A stretch of 64,000 nucleotides of DNA from NCBI GenBank assembly GCA_900770345.1, contig CAAGKF010000191.1, positions 43,337-107,336 of the forward strand. Reading direction: 5' to 3'. Shown piece after piece: positions 50,213 through 57,681 of the stretch. Position 1 is the stretch's first letter. Each line of letters starts with the position of its first letter. Origin of the DNA: Lachnospiraceae bacterium. GTDB taxonomy: Bacteria > Bacillota > Clostridia > Lachnospirales > Lachnospiraceae. Made by a program: the position numbers and the translations under genes. Under the pieces are notes generated by a model that was given only the letters and a program-made list of their open reading frames with translations, did no database searches and had not been told where the DNA came from.

Positions 50213-51244
50213 ATGGAGGAACGCAAGGTAGAAGAAATGGGCGGGATCATGATCCATACCGAGGGCCTGTGCAAGGATTATGGAGCCAAATGCGCGGTGA
50301 AGGATCTGAATCTTGATATCAGGCGCGGGGAGGTTTTCGGTCTTCTTGGACCGAACGGAGCGGGAAAGACGACTACAACCCTGATGCTCCTGGGATTGAC
50401 AGAGCCTACCTCCGGCAGCGCCAGTATTGACGGGAGGGACTGTATCAGGGAGCCGATTGCCATCAAGAGGATGGTGGGATATCTGCCGGATAACGTGGGC
50501 TTTTACAGTGATATGACAGGCAGGGAAAACCTGCGTTTTACAGGGCGCCTCAACGGTCTTGGGGGCCGGAATCTGGAGCAGAGAATCGAAGAACTGCTGA
50601 AAAAGGTGGGCATGACCTATGCCGCCGATAAAAAGGCAGGGACTTATTCCCGGGGCATGCGTCAGAGACTGGGAATTGCGGATGTTCTGATGAAGGATCC
50701 CAAGGTTATTATTATGGATGAGCCTACTCTGGGCCTGGATCCGGAGGGTGTCCGGGAGCTGATGAGCCTGATCCGCAGACTGGCTGTGGAGGAAGGAAGG
50801 ACAGTGCTGATCTCTTCTCACCAGCTGTATCAGGTTCAGCAGATCTGCGACCGTGTGGGAATTTTTGTGGAGGGTCAGCTGATCGCCTGCGGCGATATCC
50901 GGGAGCTGGCCAGCCAGATGAAGCAGGAAGGGCATTTTGTGCTGGAGACAGCTGCCCTGCCGGATGACGAAGCGTTTCCCCGGCTTCTTGAAAAGCTGGG
51001 AAATGTGCAGAGTGTGGAGCGGGAAGGAAATCTCTATGTGATCCATTCACGCAGTGATGTGAACAGAGAACTTTTGAGAAAAGCCCTGGAAGCCGGATAC
51101 ACTCTGACACATCTGCGCCAGAGGGAAAGCGATCTGGACGAGATCTACAGACGGTATTTTGAGGAGCCGGCCAAGGAGGATGAAGAGAATGGAAAAAATC
51201 GATTTAAAGGGATTCGTTCATTTGGAAAAAAGGCAGAAGGCTGA
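50213..51244 (+). CDS. ABC transporter ATP-binding protein
   Basis: A 343-residue ATPase of the DrrA/CcmA-like group. Walker A is GPNGAGKTT, the signature YSRGMRQRLG, and Walker B VIIMDEP. A C-terminal regulatory region extends past residue 230 (SQMKQEGHFVLE...). The start at 50213 follows GGAAGGAGAT; a frame to 50168 overlaps the NEW3 gene. It overlaps the permease start region by 56 bases. Confidence 0.9.
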   Translation: MEERKVEEMGGIMIHTEGLCKDYGAKCAVKDLNLDIRRGEVFGLLGPNGAGKTTTTLMLLGLTEPTSGSASIDGRDCIREPIAIKRMVGYLPDNVGFYSDMTGRENLRFTGRLNGLGGRNLEQRIEELLKKVGMTYAADKKAGTYSRGMRQRLGIADVLMKDPKVIIMDEPTLGLDPEGVRELMSLIRRLAVEEGRTVLISSHQLYQVQQICDRVGIFVEGQLIACGDIRELASQMKQEGHFVLETAALPDDEAFPRLLEKLGNVQSVEREGNLYVIHSRSDVNRELLRKALEAGYTLTHLRQRESDLDEIYRRYFEEPAKEDEENGKNRFKGIRSFGKKAEG

Positions 51245-52187
51245 CGGAAATGAAGGAGGGCTTGCCGTTCTCTACCGCAAGGAAATGGGGGACCATATCA
51301 GAAGCCGCCGCTTCCTCATTGTGCTGAGTCTGGTACTGCTGACCAGCTATGCCAGTGTTTACGGAGCGCTTTCCGGAATCTCCGATGCTGTTTCTCAGGA
51401 TTCCAATTTTATATTTTTAAAACTGTTTACCTTAAGCGGGGAGAACATCCCTTCTTTTACAACCTTTATTGCCCTGCTGGGCCCTATTGTGGGACTGACA
51501 CTGGGCTTTGACGCGATCAACAGTGAGCGGGCGGAGGGAACACTGAACCGTCTGGTGGCACAGCCGATCTATCGAGATGCCGTTATCAACGGCAAGTTCC
51601 TGGCGGGAGCCGAGATCATCTTTGTGATGGTATTTTCCATGGGGCTTCTGATCGGCGCCGTGGGTCTGCTGGTCATCGGGATACCGCCGTCAGCAGAGGA
51701 AGCAGGCCGTCTCTTTGTATTCCTGGCCTTCACTTCCGTGTACATCTGCTTCTGGCTGGCATTGTCCATTCTTTTTTCCGTGCTCTGCCGCCATGCAGCT
51801 ACATCGGCAATGCTGAGCATTGCAGTATGGCTTTTCTTCGCATTGTTTATGACAATGGTGGTCAATATTATTGTAGGCTTTCTGTATCCCATGGACGGAA
51901 TGTCAACGTTAAAGCAGGTGCTGGACAGCTATAACTGTACGCTTTATCTGAACCGTCTGTCGCCCTATTATCTTTACAGTGAAGCTGTCTCCACCATTAT
52001 GAATCCCAGTGTCCGTTCCACCAGCGTGATCCTGCCGCAGCAGCTGTCCGGCGCGATCTCCGGCTATCTGTCTCTGGGACAGAGCGTGCTGCTGGTATGG
52101 CCTCACCTGACGGGACTGGCAGCTCTGACCGCGGCGGTGTTTGCAGGTTCCTACATCTGCTTCATGAGACGTGAGATCCGCTGCTAA
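51189..52187 (+). CDS. ABC-2 type transporter permease
   Basis: A 332-residue membrane subunit with about six helices. It begins with a cytoplasmic N-terminus, then RSRRFLIVLSLVLLTSYAS, the ABC-2 family segment INSERAEGTLNRLVAQPIYR, and a C-terminal VLLVWPHLTGLAALTAAVF. The start at 51189 follows AAGGAGG by 8 bases. Its stop overlaps the convergent response regulator stop by 4 bases. The cargo is unknown; the NEW3 protein suggests a surface role. Confidence 0.85.
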   Translation: MEKIDLKGFVHLEKRQKADGNEGGLAVLYRKEMGDHIRSRRFLIVLSLVLLTSYASVYGALSGISDAVSQDSNFIFLKLFTLSGENIPSFTTFIALLGPIVGLTLGFDAINSERAEGTLNRLVAQPIYRDAVINGKFLAGAEIIFVMVFSMGLLIGAVGLLVIGIPPSAEEAGRLFVFLAFTSVYICFWLALSILFSVLCRHAATSAMLSIAVWLFFALFMTMVVNIIVGFLYPMDGMSTLKQVLDSYNCTLYLNRLSPYYLYSEAVSTIMNPSVRSTSVILPQQLSGAISGYLSLGQSVLLVWPHLTGLAALTAAVFAGSYICFMRREIRC

Positions 52188-52864
52188 TCAGAGAGGAGAG
52201 CCTTGTAGCCCAGACCGCGTACAGTTACCAGTTTAAAATCAGAATTATTTTTAAAGCGCTTCCGAAGCCTGTTGATATGGACATCGATCGTCTGCAGGCC
52301 GGAGGCGCTTTCGCGTCCCCAGAGTTCTTCCATCAGCTGTTCCCGGGTAAAAATCTGATCCGGATGGGAGAGCAGCTTGAAAAGCAGCTCAAATTCCTTG
52401 GGAGGGAGCATGAATTCCTCTCCGTTCATGGTGACAGCCATACCGCTGTAATCCAGCGTCATGTGAGGAAGACACAGTTTTTTGACCGTTGAAATGTGAA
52501 AACGGCGCAGCAGGGCATGGATATGCAGCAGCAGCTCGTCCGGATCCACCGGTTTTGTGAGAAAATCATCGGTTCCGGCAGTATAGGCCCGCTGTTTTGA
52601 GGTATAAAGAGAATCTTCGGAGATCATGATGACGGGCAGGTCCAGGCTGCTCTCCCGTATAGCTTCCAGGATCCGGCAGCCGTCCGTGTCCGGCAGCTTC
52701 ATATTCAGAATCGCCAGATCAATATGCTCTTTTTCAAGAAGCTCTTTTGCATCGCTGCCCGTCGCAGCGGAAAGCGCCAGAAACCCTTCTTCCTTTAAAA
52801 TATAGCTGTATAACTGCCGGAGAGTTTTGTCCTCCTCCGCTATAAGAATCTTTAACATCAGCAT
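52184..52864 (-). CDS. OmpR-family response regulator with Asn in place of the phospho-acceptor Asp
   Basis: A 226-residue regulator with a receiver (about 1-118) and an OmpR-type winged helix (about 135-226, ending KLVTVRGLGYKALLSD). The acidic triplet EED (10-12), S82 and K104 are present. The acceptor position reads ILNMKLPD, with Asn 54 (codon AAT) where Asp is normal. No histidine kinase gene is adjacent. It may act without phosphorylation, or its activity may be set by expression or by another contact. Start at 52864 has AAGAAGG 9 bases upstream; 52858 is an alternative. Confidence 0.88.
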   Translation of the reverse strand: MLMLKILIAEEDKTLRQLYSYILKEEGFLALSAATGSDAKELLEKEHIDLAILNMKLPDTDGCRILEAIRESSLDLPVIMISEDSLYTSKQRAYTAGTDDFLTKPVDPDELLLHIHALLRRFHISTVKKLCLPHMTLDYSGMAVTMNGEEFMLPPKEFELLFKLLSHPDQIFTREQLMEELWGRESASGLQTIDVHINRLRKRFKNNSDFKLVTVRGLGYKALLSD

Positions 52865-52968
52865 GGATGGAAACCTTCTTTAAATTGTCTGTATTTGTTG
52901 TTCAAATTTTAGGTGAAATGGTTTTCAAATCTGTTATAATAAGTTTTGTTGACGGCGTCAAGTTTTCC

Positions 52969-52997
52969 TTGCTTTTATCGTCCGCCTGTGCTATAGT
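52969..52997 (+). promoter_or_regulatory. Sigma-A promoter of queT
   Basis: TTGCTT (52969-52974), a 17-base spacer and TATAGT (52992-52997). Transcription would begin near 53004, just before the pseudoknot at 53010. Confidence 0.7.
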
Positions 52998-53009
52998 ATC
53001 TCTCGCAAT

Positions 53010-53084
53010 AAGGTCATAAGCTACCCGGTGTGTTCGAGACCTTCCACACCGAGCCGAAAGGCAAATCAAAAAAACTAAAGGAGA
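53010..53084 (+). promoter_or_regulatory. Probable preQ1 riboswitch upstream of queT
   Basis: AAGGTC (53010-53015) pairs with GACCTT (53038-53043), and CGGTGTG (53026-53032) pairs with CACACCG (53045-53051). The order makes an H-type pseudoknot. A GCC-GAAA-GGC hairpin (53053-53062) and an A-rich tail AAAAAAACTAAAGGAG follow; the tail contains the ribosome site. PreQ1 riboswitches are pseudoknots that cover the ribosome site of queT genes. Class (I, II or III) is uncertain; the large pseudoknot may fit class III. This is folding by eye. Confidence 0.65.
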
Positions 53085-53093
53085 CAATCAAAT

Positions 53094-53591
53094 ATGAGAG
53101 AGAAAGAGAAAAATTCGCAGTACCTGGTTCACGGAGCGATGATTGCGGCGATTTATACGGCGCTTACCATCTGCTTTCTGCCGATTTCCTTCGGTCCGAT
53201 CCAGTTCCGGATTTCCGAGGCGCTTTGTGTCCTGCCTTATTTTACTCCGGCAGCTATTCCGGGATTGTTCGTGGGATGCCTGATTTCCAATATTCTGGGA
53301 GGTTCGGTCCCTATGGATGTAGTCTTCGGCAGTCTGGCGACTCTGATCGGGGCAGCAGGCTCCCGGTACCTGAGAAAACACAAATGGTGCGTATGTCTGC
53401 CTCCCATTCTGGCCAATACCCTTATTATTCCATGGGTTCTGAAAATTGCCTACGGAGCGGAGGAAATGGTCCCTTTTATGATGGCAACGGTCGGAATCGG
53501 AGAGATCCTGGCTGTGGGCGTGCTGGGAAATGCTCTTCTGGTCACACTGGAGCGGTATAAGCAACTGGTTTTTAAAAGACAGGCAGCGTAG
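53094..53591 (+). CDS. queT: QueT-type queuosine precursor transporter
   Basis: A 165-residue membrane protein, the substrate-specific (S) component of an ECF transporter for a queuosine precursor (preQ1/preQ0). It has about five helices and the blocks GAMIAAIYTALTICFLPISF (about 14-33) and QFRISEALCVLPYFTPAAIPG (about 37-57), characteristic of QueT. A pseudoknot leader and a strong promoter precede it. The ECF energising genes are not in this window, so it probably uses a shared module. Confidence 0.9.
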   Translation: MREKEKNSQYLVHGAMIAAIYTALTICFLPISFGPIQFRISEALCVLPYFTPAAIPGLFVGCLISNILGGSVPMDVVFGSLATLIGAAGSRYLRKHKWCVCLPPILANTLIIPWVLKIAYGAEEMVPFMMATVGIGEILAVGVLGNALLVTLERYKQLVFKRQAA

Positions 53592-53603
53592 ATTATAAAC
53601 AGC

Positions 53604-53641
53604 GGAGGATTGCCACAGAGAAGGCAATTCTCCGTTTTTTA
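53604..53641 (+). terminator. Terminator after queT
   Basis: CGGAG-GA-TTGCC pairs with GGCAA-TT-CTCCG and is followed by TTTTTT, 13 bases after the stop. Confidence 0.85.
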
Positions 53642-53711
53642 TATGGATTTTCACTTTTTTTTTGATATAATAAGGAAGAAGTACTATAAGCGCGTGAAAG
53701 GAAGCATTATT

Positions 53712-55097
53712 ATGTATCAGATAGATTTTACCAGGAGTTCACATGTACATTTTATCGGAATCGGCGGCATCAGCATGAGCGGTCTGGCAGAGATCCTGCT
53801 GGAGGAGGGCTTTACCGTATCGGGATCTGATTCCCATGAGACGGAGCTGACCAGACATCTGGAGGCGAAGGGGGCCAGAGTTTATTACGGACAGAAGGCC
53901 TCCAACATTGAGAAGGAGCCGGGGATCCAGGTGGCGGTCTATACGGCGGCCATTCATCCGGACAATCCGGAATTTCAGGCTGTTCAGGAAAAGGGCATTC
54001 CCATGCTGACCAGAGCGGAGCTTCTTGGAGAGGTGATGCGCAATTATAAGCAGGCAGTGGCTGTTTCCGGTACCCACGGAAAGACTACTACCACTTCCAT
54101 GATCACGGATATCCTTCTGGCTGCGGATACGGATCCTACGATTTCCGTAGGCGGTATTTTGAAGGATATCGGAGGCAATATCCGGGTAGGCGGACCGGAA
54201 CTGTTTGTTACTGAGGCCTGTGAGTATACCAACAGCTTTTTGTCCTTTTATCCTACGATGGAGGTTATCTTAAATATTGAGGAGGATCATCTGGATTTCT
54301 TTAAGGATATCGAGGATATTCGTCATTCCTTCCGGCTATTTGCTGAAAAGCTTCCGGAGGACGGCGTGCTGGTGATAAACAGCGGGATCAGACAGCTGGA
54401 GGAGATCACGGAAGGGCTGAAATGCCGTGTGATCACCTTCGGAAAAGATGCTGCCAGCGATTATACGGCTGAGAATATTACATACGATGATTACGCAAGA
54501 CCGTCTTATGACCTGGTGGTTCACGGGGAGAAAATGCGGCATATTAAGCTGGGCGTTACGGGAGAGCATAATGTATACAATTCTCTGGCGGCTATTGCCA
54601 TTGTCGGTGAACTGGGAATAAGCCTTGAAAAGGCGGCGGCGGGTCTGGAAAAGTTTTCCGGAACAGACCGCCGGTTTGAGAAGAAGGGGGTCATCGGCGG
54701 AGTGACCATTATTGATGATTATGCTCATCATCCCCAGGAGATCAGGGTCACTCTGGCTGCCGCGAAAAATTATCCCCACAGAAAGCTCTGGTGTGTATTC
54801 CAGCCCCATACCTATACCAGGACGAAGGCTTTTCTGGAGGAGTTCGCCCGGGCTCTGTCCGCGGCGGATGAAGTGATCCTGGCAGATATCTATGCGGCCA
54901 GGGAGACGGATACTCTGGGAGTCAGCTCACGGGATATTGCAGAGCGCATCGAAAAGCTGGGAACAAAAGCCCATTATATACCGTCTTTTGATGAGATCGA
55001 AACATTTATTTTGGAAAATTGTATAAACGGTGATGTGTTGATAACTATGGGGGCCGGAGATATTGTAAAAGTGGGAGAAAAGCTGCTGGGCCAGTAA
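53712..55097 (+). CDS. murC: UDP-N-acetylmuramate--L-alanine ligase
   Basis: ATP-dependent cytoplasmic ligase that adds L-Ala to UDP-MurNAc in peptidoglycan synthesis. The 461-residue product starts MYQIDFTRSSHVHFIGIGG and carries the Mur-ligase P-loop GTHGKTTTTSMI, the EACEY motif, and DDYAHHPQEI near residue 336. Length is normal (about 455-475). AAAGGA lies 9 bases before the ATG at 53712; the longer frame to 53610 runs through a terminator. It stands alone, ending in a hairpin that also contains DnaA-box-like sequence. Confidence 0.95.
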   Translation: MYQIDFTRSSHVHFIGIGGISMSGLAEILLEEGFTVSGSDSHETELTRHLEAKGARVYYGQKASNIEKEPGIQVAVYTAAIHPDNPEFQAVQEKGIPMLTRAELLGEVMRNYKQAVAVSGTHGKTTTTSMITDILLAADTDPTISVGGILKDIGGNIRVGGPELFVTEACEYTNSFLSFYPTMEVILNIEEDHLDFFKDIEDIRHSFRLFAEKLPEDGVLVINSGIRQLEEITEGLKCRVITFGKDAASDYTAENITYDDYARPSYDLVVHGEKMRHIKLGVTGEHNVYNSLAAIAIVGELGISLEKAAAGLEKFSGTDRRFEKKGVIGGVTIIDDYAHHPQEIRVTLAAAKNYPHRKLWCVFQPHTYTRTKAFLEEFARALSAADEVILADIYAARETDTLGVSSRDIAERIEKLGTKAHYIPSFDEIETFILENCINGDVLITMGAGDIVKVGEKLLGQ

Positions 55098-55098
55098 G

Positions 55099-55280
55099 TT
55101 ATCCACAATATCCACATAGTTTTCAACATTTTATGTAAAGAAACTATGTGGATTTTTATATTAACATAAAAAGGTGTCGCACGATTTCGAAATCCCATGT
55201 TTTATGGGGAAAATTGCGGTTGGCGAAGCCGGAAAAAAATTTATGTCCACTATTTATCCACATTATCCACAATATCCACA
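55099..55280. repeat. Array of DnaA-box 9-mers
   Basis: TTATCCACA-ATATCCACA at 55099-55116 and TTATCCACA-TTATCCACA-ATATCCACA at 55254-55280, head to tail at a 9-base period. The third of these matches the DnaA box exactly. A reverse-strand AAATCCACA-like match lies at 55147-55155. They flank the end of murC and the promoter region of the DnaD-domain gene, and no other gene is in 55098-55360. A 12-bp palindrome (GATTTCGAAATC, 55182-55193) also lies inside. Confidence 0.75.
55110..55157 (+). terminator. Terminator of murC, built from a DnaA-box-containing hairpin
   Basis: ATCCACATAGTTT (55110-55122) pairs perfectly with AAACTATGTGGAT (55141-55153), 13 bp, with an 18-base loop and TTTTT after it. 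The stem is AT-rich but long. Confidence 0.65.
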
Positions 55281-55360
55281 AAAGGATTGTGCAAAAAATG
55301 CGCCTATTTTCTTTTGAAAGTGGATGTGTTATGATGGTATCAGTTGAAGGAGTGGTAGAA

Positions 55361-56512
55361 ATGGGCCTGGATATGAGGGACAGATGGAGCGTTCCGGTCA
55401 CAGCGGTGGCAAATGAATTTATTGACAGTTATATGGCTTCGGCCAATGGGGAATATGTAAAAGTATATATTTATGTGCTGCGTCATCAGGGTGAGGAGAT
55501 CACGGTGGAAAGGATTGCCGATGCCTTGAATCATACGGAGTCCGATGTGCGCAGGGCACTGGGCTACTGGAAAAAGACAGGGGTTCTGCTGGAGGAAAAG
55601 GAAGAGGCAGATTCGGAAAGCACCGGGGCAGGAAGAAGTATGAGAGACAGGATGGGGGAGGCTGGAGAAACGGCGGCTTCCGCGGTGGAAATCAGACAGC
55701 AGGAGCCGGACGAGCCGGAGGTGTGGACTCCGAATAAGGCAGCGGAAATGGCCGGGGAACGCCCTGTTTATTCCGCGGAGCAGGTCAACCGTCTGGCGGG
55801 AGATGAGGAGTTCTCTCAGCTGCTTTACATAGCCCAGAAGTATCTGAACAAGGTGTTTACTCCCAGGGACTGCCAGGTATTTGCCTACCTTTATGAGGGA
55901 CTGGGCATGAGCAGTGAGCTTCTGGAGTATCTGGTAGAGTACTGTGCCCAGAACGGCCACACATCAGTGCGCTATCTGGAAACGGTGGCTGTGAACTGGC
56001 ATGAGAAGGGGATATGCTCCGCTCAGGATGCCAAAGACTTCTGCGCTTCCTACACCAGGGATTCTTTTGCGGTTATGAAGGCCTTTGGTCTTAACAGCAG
56101 AAAACCGGCGGCGCCGGAACAAAAGCTGATGGATAAATGGTTCCGGGAATATGGCTTTTCCCGGGAGCTGGTGCTGGAGGCCTGCAGCAGGACGATTACC
56201 GCCATCCACAATCCCAGCTTCCAGTATGCGGATAAGATACTGACGGACTGGAAGAAAGCAGGCGTAAAGAAGCTGGAGGATGTCCGGCAGCTGGATGCAA
56301 AGCGGTTTCAGGTTACGGAGGAGCAGGCCCAGGGGAAGGAACGGCGGATGCAGAAATACGGGGCTGTCTCACCGTCAGGCCAGCAGGCGGGAAACGGACG
56401 GAAGGGCGCTCCCAACCAGTTCCACAATTTTAAACAGCGCGATACGGATTATGATGCCCTGGTTCTGAAGCAGGTGAAGGAGTGGGTGGGACAGCAGCCC
56501 CAGGATCCGTAA
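55361..56512 (+). CDS. DnaD-domain replication initiation protein
   Basis: A 383-residue protein with an N-terminal winged-helix-like region (about 20-75; ADALNHTESDVRRALGYWKK) and a C-terminal DnaD/DnaB_2 helical domain. The domain contains VFTPRDCQVFAYLYEGLGMS and the late MKAFGLNSRKPAAPEQKLMDKWF. It ends in a poorly ordered tail. In Firmicutes such proteins help load the replicative helicase at the origin and at stalled forks. GAAGGAG lies 8 bases before the ATG at 55361; a longer frame upstream crosses the DnaA-box array and is rejected. It is followed by a DnaC/DnaI-like gene. Confidence 0.82.
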   Translation: MGLDMRDRWSVPVTAVANEFIDSYMASANGEYVKVYIYVLRHQGEEITVERIADALNHTESDVRRALGYWKKTGVLLEEKEEADSESTGAGRSMRDRMGEAGETAASAVEIRQQEPDEPEVWTPNKAAEMAGERPVYSAEQVNRLAGDEEFSQLLYIAQKYLNKVFTPRDCQVFAYLYEGLGMSSELLEYLVEYCAQNGHTSVRYLETVAVNWHEKGICSAQDAKDFCASYTRDSFAVMKAFGLNSRKPAAPEQKLMDKWFREYGFSRELVLEACSRTITAIHNPSFQYADKILTDWKKAGVKKLEDVRQLDAKRFQVTEEQAQGKERRMQKYGAVSPSGQQAGNGRKGAPNQFHNFKQRDTDYDALVLKQVKEWVGQQPQDP

Positions 56513-56535
56513 ACAGAAGGTAAGGAGTAGAGAAT

Positions 56536-57519
56536 ATGGCACTGAGCAATTCCCAGTACGATGCGATCATGAGGGAATACGGGCGGCAGCAGCTGGAAAA
56601 TCAGCATCAGCTGGATGCCAGGCGGCAGGAGGTCTGTAAGAGGCTTCCGGTGATAAAGGAGCTGGAGGCGGAAATCGCCGGCCGCTCTGTAAGCTGCGCA
56701 AAAAAGCTTCTGGAGGGAGATCAGGGAGCACTTCTTAAGCTTCGGGAGGAGCTTCAGGATCTGAAGGAGCAGAAAGCGCTGCTTATCAGGGCAGCAGGCT
56801 ATCCTGATGATTATCTGGAGCTTCATTATCGCTGTCCGGACTGCCGGGACACAGGACTGATTGAAGGACGCAAATGTCACTGCTTCCTTCAGGCTCAGAT
56901 GAAGCTTCTTTATGCACAGTCCAATCTGGATCAGGTGCTGGAAAAGGAGAATTTTAATAAGCTTTCTCTGGATTATTACGATGACCGTGAGATCCTTCCT
57001 CAGCTGGGGATCACCAATGCGGATTACATGCGGAGAGTGGTTATCAAAAGCTGCCGTGATTTTGTGGCTGATTTTGATAAAAAGCACGAAAATCTGCTGT
57101 TTACCGGAAGTACAGGAGTGGGAAAGACCTTTCTCACAAACTGCATCGCCAGAGAGCTGATGAACAGCTATCATTCCGTGATCTACCTGTCGGCAGGAGA
57201 CTTGTTTGAGGTGTTTTCCAGGAACAAGTTTGATTATGAGCGCTCGGAGGATATGAAGGATATGTATCGTTATATCCTGGACTGTGATCTTCTGATCATC
57301 GATGATCTGGGGACGGAGCTGAACAACAGCTTCACTTCCTCGCAGCTGTTTTACTGCATCAACGAGAGGATGAACATGAAGCGCTCCACGATTATTTCCA
57401 CGAACCTGTCCCTGGCAAGTCTGAGAGATTCCTATACGGACCGTGTGACATCCAGGATCATGAGCGGATATACGATCATTCCGTTATATGGGAAGGATAT
57501 CCGACTGTTAAAAAAATAA
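56536..57519 (+). CDS. DnaC/DnaI-like helicase loader ATPase
   Basis: A 327-residue AAA+ protein of the DnaC/IstB family. An N-terminal coiled coil (about 1-90) precedes a zinc-type cysteine cluster CPDCRDTG...CHC (about 98-116). The ATPase has Walker A GSTGVGKTF (around 191), Walker B LLIIDDLG and sensor residues in IISTNLSLASL. It probably loads the replicative helicase. AAGGAG precedes the ATG 23 bases after the DnaD-domain gene stop, so the two form a primosomal pair. Confidence 0.9.
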   Translation: MALSNSQYDAIMREYGRQQLENQHQLDARRQEVCKRLPVIKELEAEIAGRSVSCAKKLLEGDQGALLKLREELQDLKEQKALLIRAAGYPDDYLELHYRCPDCRDTGLIEGRKCHCFLQAQMKLLYAQSNLDQVLEKENFNKLSLDYYDDREILPQLGITNADYMRRVVIKSCRDFVADFDKKHENLLFTGSTGVGKTFLTNCIARELMNSYHSVIYLSAGDLFEVFSRNKFDYERSEDMKDMYRYILDCDLLIIDDLGTELNNSFTSSQLFYCINERMNMKRSTIISTNLSLASLRDSYTDRVTSRIMSGYTIIPLYGKDIRLLKK

Positions 57520-57553
57520 CTTAAAAACAGGCGTTTTAATCCGAGGAATAGCC

Positions 57554-57583
57554 TTGACGAATTATGGATAATGATGGTATAAA
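57554..57583 (+). promoter_or_regulatory. Promoter of the PRPP synthetase gene
   Basis: TTGACG (57554-57559), an 18-base spacer and TATAAA (57578-57583), with a leader of about 95 bases. Confidence 0.65.
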
Positions 57584-57681
57584 TGAAAGTGCTGGTGCTG
57601 TATACAATTTGCAGCAGCTAAGGACGGAGAGAAAGATACCGGGGCGCAGAGGCGTTTCCCGGAACAGGAGGATACGAAATC

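Noticed and set aside
53710..55097. Frame extension of murC to 53610
   Set aside because: The extra residues are encoded by the queT terminator and the promoter-like stretch and include no protein-like pattern.
55099..55360. Chromosomal origin (oriC)
   Set aside because: DnaA boxes are present, but dnaA, dnaN, rpmH and other origin neighbours are absent, and no clear AT-rich unwinding element with DnaA-trio repeats was seen.
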